A DNA stretch of 64,000 nt from Agrobacterium rosae (GTDB lineage: Bacteria > Pseudomonadota > Alphaproteobacteria > Rhizobiales > Rhizobiaceae). The notes below the pieces were generated by a model. The model made no database searches, was not told the origin of the DNA, and saw only the letters and a program-made list of their open reading frames with translations. The position numbers and the translations under genes were made by a program. The stretch covers positions 92,236 through 156,235 of the forward strand of contig NZ_NXEJ01000002.1 of the NCBI RefSeq assembly GCF_002915175.1, read 5' to 3'. Shown piece after piece: positions 34,910 to 43,080 of this stretch (its first letter is position 1; the number at the start of each line of letters is the position of its first letter).

Positions 34910-35878
34910 GTGAATGTCGGAACGTTCGACGTGAAAGCAGTGTTCAAGAGAATACGGTTTTCTCGCAAGTTCGTATTGATTGGCAGTGTTGTCCTCCTTC
35001 TCGGGGGAGCATCCGGCATGGCCGCCGTTTTTGTCGGTAAAGAGCGCCTGTTCGGCCCCTCCAGCGTATCTCTCAACGGTCTGGAGTGCACGCTGGTGCA
35101 ATCCGTCAGCATCAAGAAAAATGGCTCTGTCTGGGTCCGCAAATTCATTCGCACGGATGGCGGGGATGGCCCTGAGCGCATAAAGACAGCGTTGCGTGTG
35201 GCGAAAGCCGTCTATGACAAGCAGAAGCCGGATCTCGTGCAAGTGTCCGTTCTGGACCAAAAAGGTCCAACCATGCGCTCGGATATGCGTGGGCGGGCGG
35301 TTGCTGCACAGATCGTTTTCATTCCCGACGTGAAGAAGCTACCTGATGATGCGGGTGCAAAAACCTATTCTGCCTATTATTACGATGGCGTTCCCAGCGC
35401 AGATGGCGTTTTCTACGGCCTGCGGGTCGATCTGCCTCTGGAAGACACTGAAAAACTGGCGACCAGCCTGAACGAGTTTACCGATTGCATTGATCTGGCC
35501 GCAAAAGAAACGCCTTCGGGTCATGATGCCCCTGCTAAGGGTCACGACAAACCGGAGGGCGGCCATGGCGAAACTGGCGGCCATGGCGAAGCAGCACCAC
35601 CCGCGACCGAGCACGCGCCTGAATCCTCCGAGGGTGCACCGCATGAAACAGCGCCTGCCGCAGTGGACTACCCGGCACTTCTGACCTCAACGCCTGAACA
35701 TGATAGCGTTAGCATATTCAGCTTTGCTTACATAAAGTCGCTGATCTTCGGCAAAGGCCCGACAGAGGCTGTGGCCGCAGAACCAGTTCAGGGCCAAGCA
35801 CCAGTCGCGGAAGAGCCTGCCGCGCACGACGATGCCGCGCCTGACACGGCGCAAGAGCCAGCCAAATCTGAACATTGA
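34910..35878 (+). CDS. Unknown membrane-anchored protein with His/Gly/Glu-rich tail
   Basis: Up to 322 residues from the GTG at 34910; in-frame GTGs at 34931 and 34940 are alternatives. A basic N-terminus is followed by one membrane helix (about residues 21-42), then a folded-looking domain (about 50-200) with VSIKKNGSVWVRKFIR and PTMRSDMRGRAVAAQIVF, and a low-complexity tail from about residue 205. The tail holds repeats of GHD, GHGE and GGHGET and many P, A and E residues, suggesting a flexible periplasmic segment able to bind metal. Not recognised as any known family. It is divergent from sitABCD and shares its control region. Confidence 0.65.
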   Translation: MNVGTFDVKAVFKRIRFSRKFVLIGSVVLLLGGASGMAAVFVGKERLFGPSSVSLNGLECTLVQSVSIKKNGSVWVRKFIRTDGGDGPERIKTALRVAKAVYDKQKPDLVQVSVLDQKGPTMRSDMRGRAVAAQIVFIPDVKKLPDDAGAKTYSAYYYDGVPSADGVFYGLRVDLPLEDTEKLATSLNEFTDCIDLAAKETPSGHDAPAKGHDKPEGGHGETGGHGEAAPPATEHAPESSEGAPHETAPAAVDYPALLTSTPEHDSVSIFSFAYIKSLIFGKGPTEAVAAEPVQGQAPVAEEPAAHDDAAPDTAQEPAKSEH

Positions 35879-35910
35879 TCGTCGTTTGGACGGCGCAAAC
35901 CTCCCCCTCC

Positions 35911-35931
35911 GTCATTCTCGGGCTTGACCCC
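35911..35931. repeat. Truncated half of an A-type element
   Basis: The sequence CGTCATTCTCGGGCTTGACC matches the left end of the A elements (end CGTCAT, stem TCTCGGG, loop CTTGA) but breaks off before the closing stem. It lies next to the lysS terminator and has no right partner, so it looks like a decayed or cut copy. Confidence 0.6.
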
Positions 35932-35954
35932 AACCCACCATCGCCACCGGCCAA

Positions 35955-35988
35955 CAAAAAAGCCGAAGGCATCGCGGCCTCCGGCTTT
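35955..35988 (-). terminator. Intrinsic terminator of lysS
   Basis: AAAGCCG at 35959-35965 pairs with CGGCTTT at 35982-35988, with an inner AGGC/GCCT stem. The A run at 35955-35961 is a U tract on the minus strand. It begins 27 bases after the lysS stop. Confidence 0.8.
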
Positions 35989-36014
35989 CAATATTCAGTG
36001 ATAACAGCCCGTTA

Positions 36015-37514
36015 TCAATCCGTCTTCTGGCGACGCGCCGGGAACAGGATGACGTCGCGGATCGATGGTGCATTGGTCAGCAGCATGACCAGACGGTCCA
36101 CGCCGATACCGAGGCCACCGGCTGGCGGCATGCCTTGGTCGATGGCGTCGAGGAATTCGTCGTCCAGCTGCTTGTCCTTTTCACCGCGGGCATGCGCCTG
36201 CTCCAGCTGCTCCACCATGCGGCGGCGCTGTTCTTCCGGGTCGTTGAGTTCGGAGAAGGCATTGCCCACTTCCCAGGCGTTGCAATAGCTCTCGAAGCGC
36301 TCTACCAGACGCGGCTCGCCCGGCACTTCCTTGGCGAAGGGCGAAATGTCCTTGGGGAAATGCGTGACGTGGCTCGGCTGGATCAGTGTGCTCTCGACCT
36401 TTTCTTCAAAGATGAAGGCAAGGCATTCGCCCCAGGTCCAGTCCTTCTCGACTTCGAAACCGGCTGCCTTGGCGGCAGCACGGGCTTCTTCGTCAGTCTT
36501 GATGGCCAGGAAGTCGATTCCCGTGGCTTCCTTCACCGCATCCGGCATCGGCACGCGCTTGAACGGACCCTTGAAGGAAATCGTCTTGCCCTGGAAGTCC
36601 AGTTCCGTCGTGCCGTGAATGGCCAGCGCCAGCGTTTCGAACATCCGCTCGACCAGACCCATGATGTCTTCGTAGTCGGCATAGGCCCAGTAGCATTCCA
36701 GCATGGTGAATTCCGGATTGTGCCGGGTAGAAACACCTTCATTGCGGAAGTTGCGGTTGATTTCGAACACCTTGTCGGACAGGCCAGACACCAGCGTGCG
36801 CTTCAAAAACAGTTCCGGCGCAATGCGCAGATACATGTCCATCTTCAGCGTGTTGTGGAAGGTCTTGAACGGATCAGCCGTCGCGCCGCCATAGACGGTC
36901 TGCAACATCGGCGTTTCAACCTCGAGGAAGGCTTCCTCTTCCATGAAACGGCGAATGCCGGAAATGATCTTGGAACGCTGCTGGAAACGCAGCTTGGATT
37001 CCTCGTTGGACAGGATATCCAGATGGCGCTTGCGATAGCGAATTTCGATATCGGAAATCCCGCTCCATTTCTCCGGCATTGGCAGCAGAGACTTGGTCAG
37101 CATGGTGATTTCTTCGGCATTGATCGTCAGCTCGCCACGCTTGGTGCGACGCACCTTGCCGGTCACGCCGATGATGTCGCCGATGTCAATCATCGGCAGA
37201 AGATCGCGCGCTTCTTGCGGTGTCGTATCCTTGTGGGAGAAAATCTGCACCTTGCCGGAGGCGTCATGGATATCCATGAACATGCCGGAATTGCGGTTTG
37301 AGTAGACACGGCCCGCAACGGTGACGGTATCGCCAGTTTCAACGTCCGGCTCGATGTCGGCATATTTTTCCGCCAGTTCGGCGTTGGTCAGCGTGCGGTG
37401 AAAATGGGCGGGATAGACGTCGCCAACCTTCTCACGCAGCATCGCCAGCTTCTGGCGGCGTACTTCGGTCACGTCGGAGGAGAGGGCGGTCGTTTCGGGT
37501 GTCTTATCGGTCAT
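36015..37514 (-). CDS. lysS: Lysyl-tRNA synthetase, class II
   Basis: A 499-residue class II synthetase that charges tRNA-Lys. The N-terminal OB-fold anticodon domain (about residues 60-165, with VAGRVYSNRNSGMFMDIHDA) is followed by the catalytic core: motif 1 around FLEVETPMLQTVYGG, motif 2 with FEINRNFRNEGVSTRHNPEF, and motif 3 GLGIGVDRLVMLL with the C-terminal arginine region. Length matches the family. It follows gltX in the same direction after 261 bases that contain element A2, so the two may not share one transcript. Confidence 0.97.
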   Translation of the reverse strand: MTDKTPETTALSSDVTEVRRQKLAMLREKVGDVYPAHFHRTLTNAELAEKYADIEPDVETGDTVTVAGRVYSNRNSGMFMDIHDASGKVQIFSHKDTTPQEARDLLPMIDIGDIIGVTGKVRRTKRGELTINAEEITMLTKSLLPMPEKWSGISDIEIRYRKRHLDILSNEESKLRFQQRSKIISGIRRFMEEEAFLEVETPMLQTVYGGATADPFKTFHNTLKMDMYLRIAPELFLKRTLVSGLSDKVFEINRNFRNEGVSTRHNPEFTMLECYWAYADYEDIMGLVERMFETLALAIHGTTELDFQGKTISFKGPFKRVPMPDAVKEATGIDFLAIKTDEEARAAAKAAGFEVEKDWTWGECLAFIFEEKVESTLIQPSHVTHFPKDISPFAKEVPGEPRLVERFESYCNAWEVGNAFSELNDPEEQRRRMVEQLEQAHARGEKDKQLDDEFLDAIDQGMPPAGGLGIGVDRLVMLLTNAPSIRDVILFPARRQKTD

Positions 37515-37632
37515 CGTCGGGGCCTTTTTCGGGCTGTGTTGTTTTCATTGCTGCGGTCACGATACGCGCCCGCACCTTTTCCTTATCTGGTATCCTCGGC
37601 CCTCTCGGTCGTCATCCGCCCACCTCCACCTC

Positions 37633-37736
37633 CGTCATCCTCGGGCTTGACCCGAGGATCTACCGGCGGAGCGGCGTTCTCACCGTCGAGGCCTAGGCAC
37701 CCGACGTAGATCCTCGGGTCAAGCCCGAGGATGACG
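37633..37736. repeat. Palindromic element A2
   Basis: Perfect 31-base inverted arms at 37633-37663 and 37706-37736, each a hairpin with stem ATCCTCGGG/CCCGAGGAT and loop CTTGA (left) or TCAAG (right). The 42-base core differs from that of A1. It lies between gltX and lysS. Confidence 0.88.
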
Positions 37737-37775
37737 AGCGTGGGGTCTGCCGAGCAACACCAAACAGCGTCGTTT

Positions 37776-39233
37776 TTACGTTCCAGCGCCAACCATCGTC
37801 GCCGCAACCGCAATCGCCACCTTCAACCGCTGGCGCACGACAGATCGACCCAGCACCGCCATCGAGTCAAACAACGGCAGCGAACGCGAAGAACCGGACA
37901 TCGCAACAAACAGCGGCGGCGTCACCACGCGCAGCTTCTTGCCCGTCCGTTCCGCCACATCGCGCAATTCCGCTTCGATGGCCTCAAGCGTCCAGTCTGG
38001 CATTTTTTCCAGATCGGCAGCAACCGTGGTCAGGATTTCGTGGATTTCTTCCGGCTTGCTCTTCAGGCCAGCAAAGGACGCAGGCGTCAGGCCCACATCG
38101 CTCGACAGCAGGAAGCCCGCGAGGTTCGGCAGATCGCCCAGCTTGGAAATACGGCTCTGCGAAAGCTTCAGACCTTCTGTCAGACGCGCATTTTCCATCG
38201 CCCATTCCAGCGTGCGGGCAATGAACTCGTCCTGCGTCAGCTTTTCGCGCAGCCAGCGGCCATTTAGCCAGTCCAGTTTCTGAATGTCGAAAATCGCGCC
38301 AGCCTTGGACAACGCTTCCGGGTCGAACTTTTGCGCCAGTTCATCCATGGTCAAAAGCTCTTCGCCTTCGCCCAGCTGCACGAAAAACAGGCCGAGAAAG
38401 TTCATCAGCGCTTCCGGCAGATAGCCGAGTGCGGAGTAGTAGGAGATTGATGTCGGGTTCTTGCGTTTCGACAGCTTGGATTTGTCGGCATTGCGCATCA
38501 GCGACAGATGCATGAATGTCGGCTGGTCCCAGCCGAAATAGCGATACAGCAGAATGTGCTTCGGCACCGATGCCAGCCACTCTTCGCCGCGCGCGACATG
38601 GGTGATCTTCATCAGATGGTCGTCGATGACATTGGCCATATGATAGGTCGGCATGCCATCGGCCTTCATCAGAACCTGCATATCGACGCTGTCCCAGGGG
38701 ATCGACACATCGCCATAAACGCCATCGGTGAAATCGCAGGAGCCTTCGGTCGGGATTTTCATCCGCACGACGGAGGCTTCACCAGATGCCATACGGCTAG
38801 TGACTTCCTCTGCTTTGAGATGCAAGCAAAGACCATCATATTTCGGCGGCTTGCCAGCGGCGCGCTGCGCCTCGCGCATTTCCGTCAGGCGTTCTGCCGT
38901 GCAGAAACAGCGGAAGGCATGGCCTTTTTCCAGCAGCTCGTCGGCAAATGGCTGGTACATGTCCTTGCGGTCGGACTGGCGGTAGGGGCCGTAAGGGCCG
39001 CCAACGTCAGGGCCTTCAGACCACTTCAGCCCGGTCCATTTCAGCGCTTCCAGCACCTTGTCTTCATATTCGCGCGTGGAACGCGTGGCATCGGTATCTT
39101 CGATGCGCAGAATGAATTCACCACCATGCTTCTGGGCGAAGAGATAGTTGAAAAGCGCAATATAAGCGGTGCCGACATGCGGCTCGCCAGTGGGGGAAGG
39201 TGCAATACGGACGCGGACGCCGGAAGTGGTCAT
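37776..39233 (-). CDS. gltX: Glutamyl-tRNA synthetase
   Basis: A 485-residue class I synthetase. The HIGH-type motif is in RIAPSPTGEPHVGTAYIAL near residues 9-25, the KMSKS-type motif is KSKLSKRKNP near residue 255, and the alpha-helical anticodon domain follows. It charges tRNA-Glu, and in alphaproteobacteria such enzymes may also misacylate tRNA-Gln for the amidotransferase route; many rhizobia have two copies, and which this is cannot be told here. First of the two synthetase genes on this strand. Confidence 0.96.
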   Translation of the reverse strand: MTTSGVRVRIAPSPTGEPHVGTAYIALFNYLFAQKHGGEFILRIEDTDATRSTREYEDKVLEALKWTGLKWSEGPDVGGPYGPYRQSDRKDMYQPFADELLEKGHAFRCFCTAERLTEMREAQRAAGKPPKYDGLCLHLKAEEVTSRMASGEASVVRMKIPTEGSCDFTDGVYGDVSIPWDSVDMQVLMKADGMPTYHMANVIDDHLMKITHVARGEEWLASVPKHILLYRYFGWDQPTFMHLSLMRNADKSKLSKRKNPTSISYYSALGYLPEALMNFLGLFFVQLGEGEELLTMDELAQKFDPEALSKAGAIFDIQKLDWLNGRWLREKLTQDEFIARTLEWAMENARLTEGLKLSQSRISKLGDLPNLAGFLLSSDVGLTPASFAGLKSKPEEIHEILTTVAADLEKMPDWTLEAIEAELRDVAERTGKKLRVVTPPLFVAMSGSSRSLPLFDSMAVLGRSVVRQRLKVAIAVAATMVGAGT

Positions 39234-39422
39234 TGAAATTCACTCGTCGTGACTGGTTGTGATAGCAAGCCGATAGGGCCCGATATCACGAAAATTGACG
39301 TTGGATGCGGCGGGAATGGCTGAAAACAGGCGCAAAGCGCAACTTTCACACGTTCCCATTAGGCATGGCCTTAGGCCATATTACGCCGCATGCGTCAAGA
39401 AAATTAGGTTGCAGCGCATTTA

Positions 39423-39845
39423 TCAATCAGGTCCCGTAAAGCAGCCTTCAAGCAAAGTTGCGGCCTCATCCGAAATGCCGACGATCTTGTTTGTCGCCTG
39501 TCGGTAGAGCTTGAAGTTGAGTTCGGTCTCGGGCTTACCATCGTTCCAGTCGCTAAACGGCTTGAGTTGCGTCCGGCCCAGAGGCCTAGTCGCCATTGCC
39601 ATGCACTTGACGGTAATGCTGACAAGCGGTGTCTGGCGATCAATGCCGGGCTTCTTGGCAATCGCTTCCGTACTCTCGACAATGCCCTTAGCGATAAGGC
39701 CATGCCCGCCTTCGTTCTCGCTCGCAAACAGAAACACGTTGTTGCCTTTGGCAATATGCTTGCCGCCATACATGGTCTTCTGCGCCGGGAATATGAATGT
39801 CGTCGCTTTCGCGTCTGGGATATCGGTCTTGATGACAAAGGCCAT
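39423..39845 (-). CDS. Unknown 140-residue protein, possible PUA/EVE-like fold
   Basis: A 140-residue soluble protein without signal peptide or membrane helix. It is not recognised with confidence. The NNVFLFASENEGGHGLIAKG segment followed by VSITVKCMAMA and a late LYRQATNKIVGISDEAATLL resembles the beta-barrel style of PUA/EVE-type small domains that often bind modified bases; this is a weak inference. Codon use looks coding and a B-type repeat lies just upstream (39866). It is on the same strand as the TerC gene, 230 bases downstream of it. Confidence 0.6.
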   Translation of the reverse strand: MAFVIKTDIPDAKATTFIFPAQKTMYGGKHIAKGNNVFLFASENEGGHGLIAKGIVESTEAIAKKPGIDRQTPLVSITVKCMAMATRPLGRTQLKPFSDWNDGKPETELNFKLYRQATNKIVGISDEAATLLEGCFTGPD

Positions 39846-39865
39846 GCTTCACCTCCGCAACTACG

Positions 39866-39979
39866 CCGTCATCCCGCACTTGATGCGGGATCCAGTGCGA
39901 TCAAGTCCTTGATCGCAAGAGACTCTTTAGCGCCGCAGACGCGGCGCTGCTGGATTCCGGCTCAAGGCCGGAATGACGG
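39866..39979. repeat. Four-hairpin mosaic element B3
   Basis: Hairpins in order: ATCCCGCA-CTTGA-TGCGGGAT, GCGATCAAG-TC-CTTGATCGC, AGCGCCGC-AGAC-GCGGCGCT, ATTCCGGC-TCAAG-GCCGGAAT. The connector AAGAGACTCTTT is itself palindromic. Its inner part is the inverted form of element B4. It lies between the TerC gene and the unknown 140-residue gene. Confidence 0.88.
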
Positions 39980-40024
39980 AAAAAAGAAGAGACTTCAATT
40001 TTCAAAACCATATTGTCAGTTGTC

Positions 40025-40053
40025 AAAGGCCCGCACGACGCGGGCCTTTTATT
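40025..40053. terminator. Hairpin with T tail downstream of the TerC gene
   Basis: AAAGGCCCGC at 40025-40034 pairs perfectly with GCGGGCCTTT at 40040-40049 around ACGAC. The plus-strand tail is TTTTATTT; on the minus strand, where the TerC gene is read, only a short TTT follows. It is the likely end of the TerC transcript, although the better tail faces the other way. Confidence 0.6.
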
Positions 40054-40075
40054 TCGTCAAAGCTGCTCAGCGCAC

Positions 40076-40825
40076 TTAATGCACTGTACCCTTCTTTTTC
40101 TTGCGCGCGTTTCGCGAGATCATGTTCAGCACTTCCACCAGCGCCGAGAAGGCCATGGCGGCGTAGACGTAGCCCTTTGGAACATGGAAGCCCATGCCTT
40201 CGGCGATCAGCGTCGTGCCGATCATCAGCAGGAAGGCGAGTGCCAGCATGACGATGGTCGGGTTCTTTTCGATGAAGTTGGCCAGCGGCGTTGCGGCCAG
40301 CAGCATGACGGTGACGGCAAAGACGACGGCCACGACCATGATCGGAACATGCGGTGTCATGCCGACGGCGGTGATGATGCTGTCCACGGAGAAGACGAGG
40401 TCGAGCAGCAGGATCTGGACGATGGCGGACGAGAAGCTGTTGATGGCAGCACCACCGACCATGTCTTCCTTGTGATCTTCTGGGTCCACATTGTGGTGGA
40501 TTTCCTTGGTCGCTTTCCACACGAGGAACAGGCCGCCGACGATCAGGATGATGTCTTTCCAGGAGAAGCCCTGGCCGAAGAGTTCGAACACCGGTTCGGT
40601 CAGCTGAACGATCCAGGCAACCGTGCCCAGCAGGCCCAGACGCATGATCAGCGCCAGACCGATACCGATCTTGCGGGCCTTTTCTCGCTGATGCTCAGGC
40701 AATTTGTTGGTCAGGATGGAGATGAAAATCAGGTTGTCGATGCCAAGCACGACCTCCATGACGATAAGTGTGACGAGCGCCACCCATGCGGCGGGGTCTG
40801 TCAATAGAGGGACAATGGAGTCCAT
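40076..40825 (-). CDS. TerC-family integral membrane protein
   Basis: A 249-residue membrane protein of the TerC family with about seven hydrophobic segments. The conserved acidic residues of the family are visible in [16 protein letters not shown] and [17 protein letters not shown]. Members are associated with tellurite resistance or with manganese export (Alx, YceF types); a manganese role would fit the nearby SitABCD importer but is not shown by the sequence. A TTG-to-ATG choice is not needed: the ATG at 40825 has GGAAAA upstream. Confidence 0.88.
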   Translation of the reverse strand: MDSIVPLLTDPAAWVALVTLIVMEVVLGIDNLIFISILTNKLPEHQREKARKIGIGLALIMRLGLLGTVAWIVQLTEPVFELFGQGFSWKDIILIVGGLFLVWKATKEIHHNVDPEDHKEDMVGGAAINSFSSAIVQILLLDLVFSVDSIITAVGMTPHVPIMVVAVVFAVTVMLLAATPLANFIEKNPTIVMLALAFLLMIGTTLIAEGMGFHVPKGYVYAAMAFSALVEVLNMISRNARKKKKGTVH

Positions 40826-40979
40826 CGGGCCTGTTTTCCTTTTCAGCTATCCGGCTTCGACAATTCGAAACGCAACAGTTCTATATTCGAATGCGCGAGA
40901 AACAAGCGTGTGACAGATGTGTCATGCCATATTTTCTGGATATTGCGCGCATAACGAGAAATGCGGATGCTGAATGGGC

Positions 40980-41666
40980 TCAAGCCTTCTTGGTTCCATA
41001 CGCCGCCATAAAAACGTCGATGGCGCTGGAGAGGACGCGCTCGGCATCTTCGGGTGGGACATCCCCGTCCAACTCACCGAAGAGCCGCATTTTGAAGAAC
41101 GTACCGGTGGCAAGCTCTATGAACTGGCGTGCTGCAAGGTCCACATCGGCAGCAACCAGCGTTCCTTGATCGACATGGTGCTGGAGAAAATCGCGCAGCA
41201 CGACGCGGACATTGTTTGGTGCCGCGACGAAGAATCGTTGCGACAACTTTGGCATGCGGTCGATAACGCCAAGCACTGAGCGCATGGCAGGTATCATGTC
41301 AGTGCATGTCACCTTATGGATAAAAGCATCCCCGAACTGCCAAAGTCCGTCGCGGACTTCCTCTGTGCCAGCCAGAATGTCGCGCATGGAATGAGCGAAT
41401 TCCGCGCGGTGGCGGTCGATCAGGGCAGCAAACAGCTCGTCCTTGTTCTGGAAATAGACGTAGATCGTACCCTTGGAAACGCTGGCTTCGCGGGTAATAT
41501 CGTTCATGCTGGCGGCGTCGAAGCCCTTTTGCTTGAACACGCGCCACGCACCATCAAGGATCTGCTCTCGCTTTGCCGGGTCTTCGCCCGCCGCAAACCG
41601 TCCCGCCGGTGAAGCGGTGCAGCACTCCTCACTGTGTTTGTCTTCGGTCACGCTTTGATCCGCCAA
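40980..41666 (-). CDS. TetR-family repressor of the efflux pair
   Basis: A 228-residue TetR regulator. The helix-turn-helix sits at about residues 45-70 (DITREASVSKGTIYVYFQNK), preceded by an unusual 30-residue N-terminal extension with two cysteines (EECCTASPAG). The C-terminal ligand domain is of the AcrR type. It is divergent from the HlyD/MFS efflux genes, and two similar palindromes lie between them, so autoregulation and repression of the pump are likely. Confidence 0.9.
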   Translation of the reverse strand: MADQSVTEDKHSEECCTASPAGRFAAGEDPAKREQILDGAWRVFKQKGFDAASMNDITREASVSKGTIYVYFQNKDELFAALIDRHRAEFAHSMRDILAGTEEVRDGLWQFGDAFIHKVTCTDMIPAMRSVLGVIDRMPKLSQRFFVAAPNNVRVVLRDFLQHHVDQGTLVAADVDLAARQFIELATGTFFKMRLFGELDGDVPPEDAERVLSSAIDVFMAAYGTKKA

Positions 41667-41686
41667 TCTTTTAGATTCGATTCAAT

Positions 41687-41763
41687 ATATCGAACCAACC
41701 GGTTCGATATCACTTGATATGTGTCAGGAAAAAGATTAAGTCAATCGAACCGAACGGTTCAGT
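41687..41763. promoter_or_regulatory. Twin TetR operator palindromes
   Basis: Operator 1 at 41687-41710 has perfect ten-base arms ATATCGAACC and GGTTCGATAT around AACC. Operator 2 at 41744-41763 has ATCGAACC, spacer GAAC and the partner GGTTCAGT, perfect only in the inner five bases (GAACC/GGTTC). Centres are 55 bases apart. They occupy the gap between the TetR gene start and the HlyD gene start. Confidence 0.75.
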
Positions 41764-41789
41764 TCGAAGTTATTCTTTTTTTACAGTGA

Positions 41790-43001
41790 ATGGTGTTACC
41801 GATGTCGGCCCAAAAAAGCGGTGCAGTCCGTGCAGTCAATTCGTCAGATGAAACCGAGGCACGCGCCGACGAGGGCAAGCCGGTGACGGCGGAGCAGAGC
41901 GCTGCTCCCGCGCAGGCCGCTGTTCCAGAGAAGAAAAAGCGCAAATCCTTCGTGCTTCCGGTCATCGCGGTTGCCATTTTGGCTGCTGGCGGCTGGTATG
42001 GCTATCAGTACTGGACGGATGGCCGTTTCCTCATCTCCACCGATGACGCCTATGTAAAGGGCGATATCGCCGTCATCTCGCCTAAGGTTTCCGGCTACAT
42101 CACCAAGGTTGATGTCGTCGCCAACCAGGAAGTCAAGGCTGGCGATGAACTGGTGACGCTGGATGATGGCGATTACCGCAATGCGCTGGATCAGGCAGAA
42201 GCTCAGCTTCTGACGCAGCAGCTGTCGCTCAACCGCATCGATGCGCAGATTGCCGGTGCAGAAGCATCGCTGGCGCAGGCCGTTGCCCAGAAGGGTTCCT
42301 TGGATGCCGCATTGCGCGGTGCCGACATCAACCTGAAGCGCGCCAACGAACTTAAAGCCAAGGATGTCGGCACGGCCGCATCGTCGGATAACGCCCAGAT
42401 CGCCATGGAACAGGCCAAAGCCAATCTGGTCGCCGGTGAGGCGGGCGTCGTTTCCGCCCAGGCCAATATCGATCTGCTGAGAGCGCAGCGCAAGGAAGCC
42501 GAAGGTTCGGTCAAGTCGTTGGAAATTTCGCGCGACAAGGCTGCCCGCGACCTGTCCTTCACCGTGCTGCGCGCGCCTTATGATGGCGTCATCGGCAATC
42601 TCTCGGTCCAGACGGGCGATCTCGTTTCGGTCGGCAAGCGTCTCGCATCGCTGGTGCCGATGGACAACCTCTATATCGATGCCAATTTCAAGGAAACGCA
42701 GCTCGCCAAGATAGAGCCCGGTTCCAAGGTGCGCGTGCATGTCGATGCCTTCGGCGATCACGACATCGAAGCCACAGTGCAGTCGATCGCGCCTGCTTCC
42801 GGCTCCGTGTTCTCGTTGCTGCCGCCGGAAAATGCCACGGGCAACTTCACCAAGGTCATTCAGCGTGTGCCGGTTCGCGTCGTCTTCTCCAAGGAAGATC
42901 TTGCCAAGCATAAGCTGCGCGCCGGTTTAAGCGTGGTGGTCGATGTCGATACCCGGACGGCACCGGACAATACGCGCACGGCTCAGAATCAGGCGAAGTA
43001 A
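41790..43001 (+). CDS. HlyD-family membrane fusion protein (EmrA-like)
   Basis: A 403-residue periplasmic adaptor. A soluble N-terminus of about 50 residues is followed by one membrane helix (FVLPVIAVAILAAGGWYGYQ), then the biotinyl-lipoyl part FLISTDDAYVKGDIAVISPK, a long coiled coil (about residues 130-255, rich in A, Q, E and L) and a beta barrel. It links an inner-membrane MFS pump to an outer-membrane channel. The next gene encodes that pump. ATG 41790 or 41802 can be the start. Controlled by the adjacent TetR protein by inference. Confidence 0.9.
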   Translation: MVLPMSAQKSGAVRAVNSSDETEARADEGKPVTAEQSAAPAQAAVPEKKKRKSFVLPVIAVAILAAGGWYGYQYWTDGRFLISTDDAYVKGDIAVISPKVSGYITKVDVVANQEVKAGDELVTLDDGDYRNALDQAEAQLLTQQLSLNRIDAQIAGAEASLAQAVAQKGSLDAALRGADINLKRANELKAKDVGTAASSDNAQIAMEQAKANLVAGEAGVVSAQANIDLLRAQRKEAEGSVKSLEISRDKAARDLSFTVLRAPYDGVIGNLSVQTGDLVSVGKRLASLVPMDNLYIDANFKETQLAKIEPGSKVRVHVDAFGDHDIEATVQSIAPASGSVFSLLPPENATGNFTKVIQRVPVRVVFSKEDLAKHKLRAGLSVVVDVDTRTAPDNTRTAQNQAK

Positions 43002-43080
43002 CCTTCGCTAGACCGTTTTCACGCAATTCCGGCAACAGCGTTTCGCATGTGTTGCTGGCATTGCTCTAAGGACCAAGATC

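Noticed and set aside
34600-35040. A 146-residue plus-strand frame at the sit control region
   Set aside because: It overlaps the sitA start, the metal-regulator sites and the better-supported His-rich gene in another frame.
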